Positions 42,887 to 51,735 of a DNA stretch of 64,000 nucleotides are shown here, piece after piece. Below the pieces are notes generated by a model. The model did not search any database. It had not been told where the DNA came from and saw only the letters and a program-made list of their open reading frames with translations. The stretch covers positions 16,919-80,918 of the forward strand of contig CACDYK010000005.1 in NCBI GenBank assembly GCA_902556905.1, in the 5' to 3' direction. This DNA comes from an uncultured Pelagibacteraceae bacterium. GTDB lineage: Bacteria; Pseudomonadota; Alphaproteobacteria; Pelagibacterales; Pelagibacteraceae. The stretch's first letter is position 1; the number at the start of each line of letters is the position of its first letter. The position numbers and the translations under genes were made by a program.

Positions 42887-44338
42887 AATAGATAAATTCT
42901 TATTTAAATAAGATTTAAAATCCTTAACTGATTTACATGAAGAAAGAATAAATCTATCTGGTCTTACTATTATAGCTTTTGAATTAGAATTTTTAAAAAA
43001 TTTTTCTAAATCTTTATTATTTTTTGATTGTATTGAATTCAATTTACCAGAGATATTATTTTTAATCTCTTTTGATAATATTAAAATTGGTTTTAAAGAA
43101 AATTTATCATCTAATAATTTTCCATTTTTTATTTTAAATTGAGGAAATATTTTTCCTCGATTTTTATCTTGAACCTTTCCTAGACCTTTACCTAGTTTAG
43201 GTTTAATCGATTTCATACTCTTTTGGCCATCAGGTGTAGAGGAGACTTTGCCTGTTATATTTGAAGTTCCAACTGCATTGACAAATTCCCCCATTTTAGC
43301 TGTTGTTTTTATGTATTCTTTAACATTTGAATATCTCTCAGATTGATACGTTTTAAGGAGTTTATCACTGTGATTGTTTTTCAAACAATGTGCAATCTTC
43401 CAGGATAGATTTGATGCATCTCTAATTCCAGCACACATTCCTTGACCCATAAAAGGGGGCATTAAATGTGCTGCATCGCCTGCAAGAAAAACTCTACCTT
43501 TTTTCCAATTTTTTGAAATTGCAGATTGAAAAGTATAAATAGTCTTTCTTTCCATAAAAGCATCACTGGGTTTTAACCATGGTTTTAGAAAATTCCAAAT
43601 ATATGAATTAGATAAGACTTTTTTTTCACTTTCATTGTCATGGATTGCAAACTCCCATCGTCTCCTTTTGCCGACATTTCGACAATAGGTAGCTGGACGT
43701 TTTGGATTAGAATATTGAATGGTTCTATCTGGTAATTCCTTTTTATCTTTTTTTAAAATTAAATCTACTACAGCCCATTTTTGAGTAAATCCAAGATTTT
43801 GAAATTTTGCTTTTATCTGTTCTCTTGTTGTTGAATTAGCACCATCACATCCGACAACATACTTAGAACTTATTTCTTTAATTCTTTTATTATTAACATT
43901 TTCTAAAATTATTTTTACTGAATTTTTATCTTCTTTAAGATTAACAACTTTTGTATTTTGCATTTTTGTTACTTTTTTAAAGTCTTTTAGTCTTCCCCTA
44001 AGTTTTCTTTCTAGGTCTGGCTGATGAAATCTATAACTTGGATACCAACCATTCTCAGTTACTGATCTTGGTCTTGGCCAATCTAATACTTCTTTATTTT
44101 TAGAATTAACAAATTTTGTTCCTTTATTAATTATTGTATGTTTTAAAAATTTATCTGTAATACCAATTGTTTGAAAAACTCTCATAATCTCATCATCAAA
44201 ATGAACAGCTCTTGGTAAAGGATAAAAACTTTTTTCTTTTTCAACTATCAAAATTGAAAAACCATGTAATGCTAATAGATTAGCTAAGGTACCTCCTGTG
44301 GGACCAAAACCTATAATTACAACATCATAATTTTTCAT
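42878..44338 (-). CDS. FAD-dependent aromatic monooxygenase (MhpA/PheA-like)
   Basis: A 486-aa group A flavoprotein monooxygenase. GxGxxG motif: IIGFGPTGGTLANLLALHG; second FAD motif with GD: GRVFLAGDAAHLMPPFMGQGMCAG (shown in part); IRDASNLSWKIAHCL follows. The middle resembles 3-(3-hydroxyphenyl)propionate hydroxylase, but the thioredoxin-like C-terminal domain is short, so the protein is smaller than MhpA (about 550 aa). It would ortho-hydroxylate a phenolic acid to a catechol using NAD(P)H and oxygen. The next gene downstream in transcription order after it is none; it is the last gene of dioxygenase-monooxygenase, 18 bp after the ring-cleavage gene. Confidence 0.83.
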   Translation of the reverse strand: MKNYDVVIIGFGPTGGTLANLLALHGFSILIVEKEKSFYPLPRAVHFDDEIMRVFQTIGITDKFLKHTIINKGTKFVNSKNKEVLDWPRPRSVTENGWYPSYRFHQPDLERKLRGRLKDFKKVTKMQNTKVVNLKEDKNSVKIILENVNNKRIKEISSKYVVGCDGANSTTREQIKAKFQNLGFTQKWAVVDLILKKDKKELPDRTIQYSNPKRPATYCRNVGKRRRWEFAIHDNESEKKVLSNSYIWNFLKPWLKPSDAFMERKTIYTFQSAISKNWKKGRVFLAGDAAHLMPPFMGQGMCAGIRDASNLSWKIAHCLKNNHSDKLLKTYQSERYSNVKEYIKTTAKMGEFVNAVGTSNITGKVSSTPDGQKSMKSIKPKLGKGLGKVQDKNRGKIFPQFKIKNGKLLDDKFSLKPILILSKEIKNNISGKLNSIQSKNNKDLEKFFKNSNSKAIIVRPDRFILSSCKSVKDFKSYLNKNLSILV

Positions 44339-44356
44339 TTAAAAAATAATAATTTT

Positions 44357-45331
44357 TTATTTTTTGTTAGTAGTATTTGAGTATAGCCAAGGACAATCAA
44401 TAAAAAGTGGTGCTTGTTTTCCTTCAGAGGCTGTTTCTAATCTTTTGTTTCTAAACTTCATTCTTTCTTCATCAGGTAAATATAATCTTTCATGTCCCCA
44501 AAAACTTGGTCCTTCAAACGTCTCTATTGGCTCCCACGTTTTAGGATCAATAATTCTTCCACCCCAACCATTTTCAATAAAAAATCCTGACGGTGTTATA
44601 GAATAAAATGATGTCATATAATCATTAGTGTGCCTTCCAAGAGTATAAGCTATTTTATTATCTTGATATTGAAGTAAGTCATACCCTTGACCAACATCAT
44701 CTAAACTATTGTATTCGACCATGAAATGATGAAAACCAGTTCTACCAGATCCAAATAGTGCTAAACTGTGATGTCTTCCATTTACATGAAAAAAACATAG
44801 AGAAATTGGTGTATGACTATAATCGCTTATTTTAAAGCCCAAAACTTCAGTGTAAAATGGTATTAAATCATCAATTTTTTTAACATGAATTACTGCATGA
44901 CCCATTCCAAGAGCGCCTGTTTTAAACCCCGAAATTGGACGACTTGGTTTAAATGGATCCGTATCATTCATAGGATTATAAACTAGCTCAATTTTATTTC
45001 CTTGAGGATCATTAAAATAAATTAAATCTTCAACAAACCTTTTATCAGCAAAAGATGTTTTGCCTTGTTGAACTTGAATTTTATTTTCTTCTAATTTTGA
45101 TGCAAAGAATAATAAATCTTCTTTCTCATCAACTTCCCAACCCATAAATCCAAGACCATCACCCGTATCACCTGTTATTGTTAATCTTTGTTTTTGATCG
45201 TCCATTCTAAAAGATAAAATATCTTTTCCTCGATCAACTTGCTGCATGCCTAAACTTTTTTGAGTATAGTCTGACCAATCTTCAAATTTATCTGAGTTTA
45301 CTCCAATGTAACTAAGAGCTTTTATAGCCAT
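44357..45331 (-). CDS. Extradiol catechol dioxygenase, type I (BphC-like, two VOC domains)
   Basis: A 324-aa type I extradiol dioxygenase. The N-terminal VOC domain is non-metal. In the C-terminal domain the Fe(II) ligands are visible: His145 (GMGHAVIHV), His201/202 (GFHHFMVEY) and Glu253 (GFFIENGWGG); the second-sphere GRHHSLALF His is also present. Length and spacing resemble 2,3-dihydroxybiphenyl and related dioxygenases, which open a catechol ring next to the diol. It is followed 18 bp later by the flavin monooxygenase that could supply its catechol substrate. Confidence 0.88.
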   Translation of the reverse strand: MAIKALSYIGVNSDKFEDWSDYTQKSLGMQQVDRGKDILSFRMDDQKQRLTITGDTGDGLGFMGWEVDEKEDLLFFASKLEENKIQVQQGKTSFADKRFVEDLIYFNDPQGNKIELVYNPMNDTDPFKPSRPISGFKTGALGMGHAVIHVKKIDDLIPFYTEVLGFKISDYSHTPISLCFFHVNGRHHSLALFGSGRTGFHHFMVEYNSLDDVGQGYDLLQYQDNKIAYTLGRHTNDYMTSFYSITPSGFFIENGWGGRIIDPKTWEPIETFEGPSFWGHERLYLPDEERMKFRNKRLETASEGKQAPLFIDCPWLYSNTTNKK

Positions 45332-45352
45332 CTAAATTTTTCCTAAATAAAA

Positions 45353-45376
45353 TGAGCCCACAAAAACGTGGGCTCA
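45353..45376 (-). terminator. Intrinsic terminator after dctP
   Basis: TGAGCCCAC and GTGGGCTCA form a 9-bp stem with a 6-nt loop; on the minus strand it is followed by TTTTATTT. It lies 16 bp after the dctP stop and before the dioxygenase gene, so dctP can be expressed at a higher level than the genes beyond. Confidence 0.9.
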
Positions 45377-45392
45377 AAAGTATATATTATTA

Positions 45393-46406
45393 TTAACCTT
45401 CTACTGCAGTAATGATTTGTCTAGCTCTATTAAGAACTGCATCACCATCAAGGCCTTTACCACTCATTTCTTTTAACCAATTAGATTCGATTGGTGCTAA
45501 TATTTTTTTATATTCAGCAATAACGTCATCTGATGCAATTATGATTTCATGATCTGCTCTTTTTGAGATTTCATTTTTCATTACCGCATTTTGATTATCA
45601 ATTAAGTTTGAAGCCCAATCACCAAAAGCATGACCACTGTATTTATTGATACAAGCTTGCGCGCCTGATGATAAGCTATTGAACTTATCTTCATTCATGA
45701 TCAAACCAAATGTAGCGTTAGTGATGTTAACTTCTGTATGATATTTAGTTACGTCAAATAATCTGAAAGATCCAACAGCAGTATATGGAAAAGGAGTTCC
45801 ATCAACTACGCCTTTGCTTAAAGCTTCTGAAGTTCCTGGCGCAGGTACTTTTACTCCAGTTGCTCCTAAAGTTTTTAAAATTGTGCCAGCGATTTTACTT
45901 GGTACTCTCATTTTCTTACCTTTAAAATCTGCAGGATTTACAACTTTAGTATCCTTCATATGAATTTGATATCCAGGATTAGAGTGAAGACCTATCACTT
46001 TAATGCCCGCCATTTCTTTATCAAGATAACCTTCTTTAAATAAAGAATTTAAAGCCGTTGTTCCAGCTTTAGAAGTTTTTGTAAGAAATGGTAATTCAAT
46101 TACTGAACTTAAAGGAAATTGACCTCCAATGTATCCTAATACAGTCCATGAAATATCTGCAACACCTGATGTTACAATATCATACTGCTTAGGAGGACTT
46201 CCTAAAACTCCACCAGCATACATTTTTACATTTAATGCTCCAGCTGAACATTGATTTACTTTTGTTGCCCAACCTGCAAGAATTTTACTTGCGATAAATG
46301 CCTTAGGTGGTTCAAAAGTAGCCAACTTAAGTTCAGTTGCCGCAGATGCACTAACTATGCTTAATGAAAAAATTCCAATAATTAATCCAATTAATTTTTT
46401 TTTCAT
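45393..46406 (-). CDS. dctP: TRAP transporter solute-binding protein DctP
   Basis: A 337-aa periplasmic binding protein of the TRAP-T DctP family. Signal peptide MKKKLIGLIIGIFSLSIVSASA, then ATELKLATFEPPKAFIASKI. The DctP signature lies in GMRVPSKIAGTILKTLGATGVKVPAPGTSEALSKGVVDGTPFPY-type sequence, here KKMRVPSKIAGTILKTLGA and EALSKGVVDGTPFPYTAVGS, including the conserved Arg that binds the ligand carboxylate. A strong AAGGGGA ribosome site precedes the ATG. Membrane subunits lie divergently at 47390-49179. The ligand is an organic acid; nearby genes suggest an aromatic one. Confidence 0.93.
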   Translation of the reverse strand: MKKKLIGLIIGIFSLSIVSASAATELKLATFEPPKAFIASKILAGWATKVNQCSAGALNVKMYAGGVLGSPPKQYDIVTSGVADISWTVLGYIGGQFPLSSVIELPFLTKTSKAGTTALNSLFKEGYLDKEMAGIKVIGLHSNPGYQIHMKDTKVVNPADFKGKKMRVPSKIAGTILKTLGATGVKVPAPGTSEALSKGVVDGTPFPYTAVGSFRLFDVTKYHTEVNITNATFGLIMNEDKFNSLSSGAQACINKYSGHAFGDWASNLIDNQNAVMKNEISKRADHEIIIASDDVIAEYKKILAPIESNWLKEMSGKGLDGDAVLNRARQIITAVEG

Positions 46407-46456
46407 AAAATTATCCCCTTGTTGTTTATAATTATTCTAAAAGTGTAGCTTGAAAT

Positions 46457-47308
46457 TTAAACTATTTCATCCTTAATTGTATTAGATAAAACCCCAATCT
46501 GGGTTACTTCTATCTCAACTTTATCCCCTGGTTTCATGAAAACTGGCGGATTTCTTTTAAATCCAACCCCTCCAGGAGTACCTGTAACTAACACGTCTCC
46601 TGCTCTCCAAGCCATTGCTTTAGAAACATAGGAAATCAATATTGGAATATCAAAAATTAATTGGCTTAATTTTGCATTTTGCATCACTTCACCATTTAAT
46701 CTTGTTTCAAGAGTAAGTTCTTTATAATCTTTTATGTCTTCTGCAAGAACCATGTGAGGGCCAAAGCTTCCTGTTTTTTCAAAATTTTTTCCCATACCAA
46801 ATTGTCTTGTGTGTCTTTGCCAATCTCGAATTGTGCTTTCATTATAACAAGAATAACCAACTATATGTTTCAAAGCTTCTTCTGGTTTAATATGTTTTCC
46901 TGCTTCTCCCATAATTACTGCCATCTCTCCTTCAAAATCTAAATTATCAGAAGCAATTGGTCTTTGAATTGGTTGCATATGAGCAGTTTGACTTTCAGGA
47001 AAACGATGAAAAATAACAGGATTTTCTTCAACTGTTCTATTCGTTTCTTTAACATGCTCACTATAATTTAAACCTACGCAAATAATTTTTCCAGGATTAG
47101 GGATTAGCGGTAAATACTCAATATCATCTACACTTAACTTACCTGGATTTGTGCTTGCATAAGCTTTTGCCTCTGAAATACCATTTTTAGAAATAAGATC
47201 TTTTAAAGTATCTGCTCCTGATATTTTACCTGTTAGATCTGTAATTAAATTGTTGTCTATAACACCAAATTTTGGTTCTGAATTATGTTTGTAAGAAATA
47301 AATTTCAT
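46457..47308 (-). CDS. Fumarylacetoacetate hydrolase (FAH) family protein
   Basis: A 283-aa FAH-family hydrolase/isomerase. The N-terminal MKFISYKHNSEPKFGVID is the small domain; the catalytic domain has IICVGLNYSEHVKET, NPVIFHRFPES, metal-site acids in LDFEGEMAVIMGE, the SCYNESTIRDWQRHTRQFGMGKNFEKTGSFGPHMV segment (shown in part) and VLVTGTPGGVGF. Members hydrolyse or isomerise 2,4-diketo and meta-cleavage-type acids in aromatic and sugar-acid catabolism. It lies 50 bp upstream of dctP on the same strand, at the divergent junction with dctQ. Confidence 0.9.
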   Translation of the reverse strand: MKFISYKHNSEPKFGVIDNNLITDLTGKISGADTLKDLISKNGISEAKAYASTNPGKLSVDDIEYLPLIPNPGKIICVGLNYSEHVKETNRTVEENPVIFHRFPESQTAHMQPIQRPIASDNLDFEGEMAVIMGEAGKHIKPEEALKHIVGYSCYNESTIRDWQRHTRQFGMGKNFEKTGSFGPHMVLAEDIKDYKELTLETRLNGEVMQNAKLSQLIFDIPILISYVSKAMAWRAGDVLVTGTPGGVGFKRNPPVFMKPGDKVEIEVTQIGVLSNTIKDEIV

Positions 47309-47389
47309 AATTAATACTTTCTGTTTAAAACAAACCTTATATGCTAATGTTTAATAAAATTGAAGAGACATTTTTATAAAAAATAAAAA

Positions 47390-47869
47390 ATGAATAAAAT
47401 ATTTGATTATTCAGCAATTGCTTCTGGGATAATACTTTTATTATTATCAGTATTAACTTTTTGTGATGTCTTTGGACGAAGATTTTTGAATTCACCAGTT
47501 ACAGGTACAATCGAATTAGTAGAAATTGGAATGGCTTTAGTAGCTTTTCTAGCAATGCCAAGAGCATTTTTTTTAAACGCAAACGTTTCTGCTGATTTTA
47601 TCAATAATTTAAATTTGGGAAAATTTAAAACTTATCTAATAATTCTAAAGTTTATTTTAATGATGATAATCATGTCTTTAATGGCTTATGCTACCACTAA
47701 AACTTCAATAAAATTTATGGGAAATGAAAGAGTTACTCTTGACTTAGAGTTATACTTTTATCCATTTTATTTTATCTCATCATTAGGAATGTGGTTAAGT
47801 GTACTTGCAATTATTGTTTGGTTTATAAAAGCTTTATCTGAAACAACCACAAAACTGAGAGATATATAA
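47390..47869 (+). CDS. dctQ: TRAP transporter small permease DctQ
   Basis: A 159-aa four-helix membrane protein of the DctQ family: N-terminal FDYSAIASGIILLLLSVLTFCDVFGRRFLNSPVTGTIELVE (shown in part) carries the family core with the arginine pair and the charged turn, then GNERVTLDLELYFYPFY. It overlaps dctM by 1 bp. Spacer 47309-47389 (81 bp) separates it from the divergent FAH gene and should hold promoters for both halves of the locus; it shows only AT-rich sequence. Confidence 0.92.
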   Translation: MNKIFDYSAIASGIILLLLSVLTFCDVFGRRFLNSPVTGTIELVEIGMALVAFLAMPRAFFLNANVSADFINNLNLGKFKTYLIILKFILMMIIMSLMAYATTKTSIKFMGNERVTLDLELYFYPFYFISSLGMWLSVLAIIVWFIKALSETTTKLRDI

Positions 47870-49179
47870 TGGACATGGATCCAATTATTAATGGTGGAAT
47901 AGCTTTTGCAGCAGTCTTAATACTAATGGTATTAAATATTCCAATTGGAATTGCGATGTTACTGGTTGGATTTACTGGTTTTGCATTAATTTCTGGATTT
48001 GATCCTGCTATTTTTGTGTTAGGCACTGCCCCTTTTGATGCGGTTTCAAAATATACATTATCAGTGCTTCCTCTTTTCGTTTTAATGGGAAATCTTGCTA
48101 ATAGCGCTAATTTATCAAGGAATTTATATGATGCTGCTTATGCAGTGGTTGGTCATTATAAAGGTGGGTTAGCAATGTCTACCGTTGGTGCGTGTGCTGG
48201 GTTTGGAATGATATGTGGTTCTTCAATTGCAACAGCAGCTACGATGTCACAAATGGCAGGACCAGAAATGAAAAGACATGGTTACAGTGATGCTTTGATA
48301 AGTGGTTCAATTGCATCAGGTGGAACTCTTGGAATTATTATTCCACCAAGTGTCATTTTAGTAATTTATGCATATTTAACAGAACAATCTGTTCAAGAAC
48401 TTTTCTTTGCGGCACTAATTCCAGGATTGATAGCTGTGGTTTTATATATGATTGCAATAAGAGTTTATCTTATAATTTATCCTTCTCACGGTGGTTATGG
48501 AAATAAAATGCCTCTCAAAGAAAGAATTGCAGCGATTACAAAAGTTTTTCCAATATTTTTAATTTTTGCAATAATTATGGGAGGTCTTTACCTTGGTTTC
48601 TTTACTGCAACAGAAAGTGCTGCTGTTGGAGTAGTACTAGTTTTATTATTCATTTTAGTAAGAGGCCAACTGACACTTAATTTATTAAAAGAAGCTTTAT
48701 GGACAACAATAAAAACAGTTGGTTCTTTATATTTAATTGTAATTGGTGCTAGTATTTTTAATTATTTAATTACAGTAACTCAATTACCCTTTGCAGTTGT
48801 TGATTTTATAAATCATTTAGAACTTACACCATTAGGAATTATTTTAGTTATTTGTGTTATTTATTTAGTCCTTGGAACGGTAATGGACTCTCTTGCAATG
48901 TTATTCCTAACTATTCCTGTTTTTTATCCTGTAATAGTTGATGCTGGAATAGACCCTGTTTGGTTTGGTATTTTTGCAGTGATAGTTGTAGAATTTGGAT
49001 TAATTTCACCTCCAGTTGGAATGAATTTATTTGTGATCAAAGGCGTAATGCAAAATACTCCTCTTCAAACTATATGGTTTGGAACTGTTCCTTTTTTAAT
49101 CACAGATGTAATTAGACTTGCTTTGATTATTGCATTTCCTGCAATATGTTTATACCTGCCTAGTTTAATGACACCTTAA
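47869..49179 (+). CDS. dctM: TRAP transporter large permease DctM
   Basis: A 436-aa polytopic permease that carries the sodium-coupled transport path of the TRAP system. Landmarks: LNIPIGIAMLLVGFTGF, LSVLPLFVLMGNLANSANLSR (shown in part), GFGMICGSSIATAATMSQMAGPEMKRHGY, SGSIASGGTLGIIIPPSVILVIY and FGLISPPVGMNLFVIKGV (each shown in part or short). It overlaps both dctQ and the ROK kinase gene by 1 bp, so all three form a coupled plus-strand operon. Confidence 0.95.
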   Translation: MDMDPIINGGIAFAAVLILMVLNIPIGIAMLLVGFTGFALISGFDPAIFVLGTAPFDAVSKYTLSVLPLFVLMGNLANSANLSRNLYDAAYAVVGHYKGGLAMSTVGACAGFGMICGSSIATAATMSQMAGPEMKRHGYSDALISGSIASGGTLGIIIPPSVILVIYAYLTEQSVQELFFAALIPGLIAVVLYMIAIRVYLIIYPSHGGYGNKMPLKERIAAITKVFPIFLIFAIIMGGLYLGFFTATESAAVGVVLVLLFILVRGQLTLNLLKEALWTTIKTVGSLYLIVIGASIFNYLITVTQLPFAVVDFINHLELTPLGIILVICVIYLVLGTVMDSLAMLFLTIPVFYPVIVDAGIDPVWFGIFAVIVVEFGLISPPVGMNLFVIKGVMQNTPLQTIWFGTVPFLITDVIRLALIIAFPAICLYLPSLMTP

Positions 49180-50084
49180 TGACAAAATTTAAAATTGGTA
49201 TTGATTATGGAGGAACTAAAATTGAAGGGATTCTTTTAGATCCAAATGGAGAAAAGTTAGAGAGAAAAAGATACTCTTATAATAAAAATTATTCATCAGG
49301 TATTTCAACTGTTCAAAAATTAGTAAATGAATTTGATAAAATTAGCGGAGAAATTTGTACTGTAGGAATTGGTATCCCAGGATTTTCATCTAAAGATACT
49401 GGATTAGTTACTAATGCTAATTCCTTATGGTTAAACGATAAACCATTCAAAAAAGATTTAGAAAGTGCGCTTAATAGAGATGTAAAATTAATGAATGACG
49501 CTAATTGTTTTACTTTATCAGAAGCAATTGACGGTGCTGGCAAAGATTTTAAATCAGTCTTTGGTATTATTATAGGGACCGGTTTTGGTGGTGGTTTATC
49601 TTATAAAAAAGAAATTATAGAAGGAGCAAATCAAATTGCTGGAGATTGGGGCCATCAACCACTTCCATACCCAACAACAGAAGAGATTGAAACTCAAATA
49701 AGTTGCCCTTCAAATAATTGTGGTAGAGCATTGTGCGCAGAACAATTTATGTCTGGAATAGGGTTTGCTGACATTTTTAATAAAAAGAATAATACTAATT
49801 TTAATTCTCATGAAATTGTGGAGCTTGATTTAAAAAATGATCCAAGAGCAAATTTAGAGTTTAATCTTTATGAAGATAGAATGGCTAGATTAATGGCGGT
49901 AATGATTGGAGTTTTTGATCCAGAAGCAATCATTCTTGGTGGAGGTATGTCTAACATAGATAGATTATACAAAAATATTCCTCCGTTATTATCGAAATAT
50001 ACTTTTTCAAATAAAGTAAAAACTAAGATCTTAAAAAATATTCATGGTGACTCGAGTGGGGTAAGAGGTGCAGCTTGGCTTTAA
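49179..50084 (+). CDS. ROK family sugar kinase
   Basis: A 301-aa ROK kinase: ATP-binding KIGIDYGGTKIEGILLD, GIGIPGFSS, catalytic Asp in KLMNDANCFTLSEAIDGAG, IIGTGFGGGLSY, the zinc-binding cluster CPSNNCGRALCAEQFMSG, and IILGGGMSN near the C-terminus. No helix-turn-helix domain is present, so it is a kinase (glucose, fructose, N-acetylglucosamine or N-acetylmannosamine type), not a repressor. It overlaps dctM by 1 bp, which hints that a sugar or sugar conjugate may be among the imported compounds. Confidence 0.88.
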   Translation: MTKFKIGIDYGGTKIEGILLDPNGEKLERKRYSYNKNYSSGISTVQKLVNEFDKISGEICTVGIGIPGFSSKDTGLVTNANSLWLNDKPFKKDLESALNRDVKLMNDANCFTLSEAIDGAGKDFKSVFGIIIGTGFGGGLSYKKEIIEGANQIAGDWGHQPLPYPTTEEIETQISCPSNNCGRALCAEQFMSGIGFADIFNKKNNTNFNSHEIVELDLKNDPRANLEFNLYEDRMARLMAVMIGVFDPEAIILGGGMSNIDRLYKNIPPLLSKYTFSNKVKTKILKNIHGDSSGVRGAAWL

Positions 50085-50096
50085 ATAAAATATGAA

Positions 50097-51680
50097 TTAC
50101 CAAACACCAATCATTATACCATCATCCTTAGTATAATCTCTTTCTTTAGTCACAAACTCATCAGTTGCTGCAACTCTATTTTTTCTATCAATTATTCTTT
50201 TAAGAAGAAGCTCTTTCATCTCTTCTCTAATTTTTGAATGATCATTTGATCTACCTAAATCATTAAATTCATCTGGGTCATTTTTTAAATCAAATAGTTG
50301 AGGCTCAAATCCTTTATAATAAATATATTTCCATTCATTATTTCTAATCATAAAAGCTCTTGCATCAGATGCTCCTAAATTAAGAATTTTTCGAGCTTCA
50401 TTAAATGAATAATCAATTTCACTAAATACAAAATCTTTCCAATTTTTTGGATCTTCTCCTTTTATTACTGGCATTAAAGAATTCCCTTCTAACCTGTGTT
50501 TACTAACAGAACTTTCTACTGCATCTAAAAAAGTTGGAAGTAAATCAATTGCTTCAATAAATCTTTTTTCTTTAGTGCCTCTAGTTTTATTTGCATATTT
50601 ACTTGGATCATAAATTATCATTGGTACTCTTACAGATTGTTCGTGAAATAATTCTTTCTCACCTAACCAGTGATCTCCTTGGTAATCACCATGATCTGAG
50701 GTAAATACAATCATAGTGTCTTCCATACGACCAGCATCTTCTAAAAACTTAAATAATCTTCCTAAATTATCATCAATTTGTTTAATCAAACCCATGTATC
50801 CAGATAAAACTGTATTTCTAACTTCATCTTTTGAAAAAGTTTTTGATATACTATTTTCCATAAATGCTTTGTAAACTGGATGATCATTATTTCGTTCTGC
50901 ATCATTTCTATGCACAGGATAAAATTCATTGGCTGAATACATATTATGATAAGGAGCTGGTGCCATATAAGGCCAATGCGGTTTAATATAAGATAAATGT
51001 AGAAACCATGGTTTATCTTTACTCTCTTCAATAAATTCCATTGCACGATTAGTCATAAAAGCTGTTTCAGAATGTTTTTCAGGAATTCTTGCAGCTTTAT
51101 TGGAATTTCTTAATCTCCAACCACTTAAAATTTCTCCATTTTCACCTTCTGCAGAATTAGCCCAATCATTCCATGGATTAGGTCCATCGTAACCAAGTTT
51201 ATTTAACCATTCATTATAAGATAAAGTTTTTTTTGAATTTTTAATTTGATTATTTGGATGAAGTCCATCATCTCTTTCATAAGGATCAAAACCTGGCTCA
51301 CTTACTATTAATCCTATTTCAGTATCTTTAGTAATACCTAATCTACTCATACCTTCTAAATCTGGTCTCATATGTGTTTTACCAACAACGCCAGTTCTTA
51401 TTCCTGATTGACGGAGATAATCTCCAATAGTCAATTCTCCAATTGGAAGTGGAACTTGGTTCCATGTGGATCCATGGCTAAAAACAGTTCTTCCAGTATA
51501 GTAAGATGCTCTTGAAGGTCCACATACAGGTGATTGGACAAAAGCAGATTCAAACTGAACTCCTTTTTTTGCTAAACTATCAATGTTTGGAGTTTTTAAA
51601 TGAGGATGACCATAACAAGAAAGATAATCCCATCTTAACTGGTCAGCCATTATAAAAAGAATATTTCGAATTTTTTTCAT
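50097..51680 (-). CDS. Cytoplasmic sulfatase / phosphonate monoester hydrolase family protein
   Basis: A 527-aa alkaline-phosphatase-superfamily hydrolase. NILFIMADQLRWDYL supplies the first metal Asp; the formylglycine motif is CGPSRASYYTGR with Cys53, as in C-x-P-S-R sulfatases; GVVGKTHM and MIVFTSDHGDYQGDHWLGEKELFHEQSVRVPMI (shown in part) give further metal ligands. There is no signal peptide, unlike most polysaccharide sulfatases, so substrates must enter the cell. Choline-sulfatase, arylsulfatase and phosphonate/phosphodiester hydrolases share this layout. Activation needs a formylglycine-generating enzyme not seen here. Convergent with the ROK gene (12-bp gap). Confidence 0.88.
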   Translation of the reverse strand: MKKIRNILFIMADQLRWDYLSCYGHPHLKTPNIDSLAKKGVQFESAFVQSPVCGPSRASYYTGRTVFSHGSTWNQVPLPIGELTIGDYLRQSGIRTGVVGKTHMRPDLEGMSRLGITKDTEIGLIVSEPGFDPYERDDGLHPNNQIKNSKKTLSYNEWLNKLGYDGPNPWNDWANSAEGENGEILSGWRLRNSNKAARIPEKHSETAFMTNRAMEFIEESKDKPWFLHLSYIKPHWPYMAPAPYHNMYSANEFYPVHRNDAERNNDHPVYKAFMENSISKTFSKDEVRNTVLSGYMGLIKQIDDNLGRLFKFLEDAGRMEDTMIVFTSDHGDYQGDHWLGEKELFHEQSVRVPMIIYDPSKYANKTRGTKEKRFIEAIDLLPTFLDAVESSVSKHRLEGNSLMPVIKGEDPKNWKDFVFSEIDYSFNEARKILNLGASDARAFMIRNNEWKYIYYKGFEPQLFDLKNDPDEFNDLGRSNDHSKIREEMKELLLKRIIDRKNRVAATDEFVTKERDYTKDDGIMIGVW

Positions 51681-51735
51681 ACCTTTTTAAAAGGTAATTG
51701 AGCACAATTTGAATGTCAATTATAAGAATAAAATT

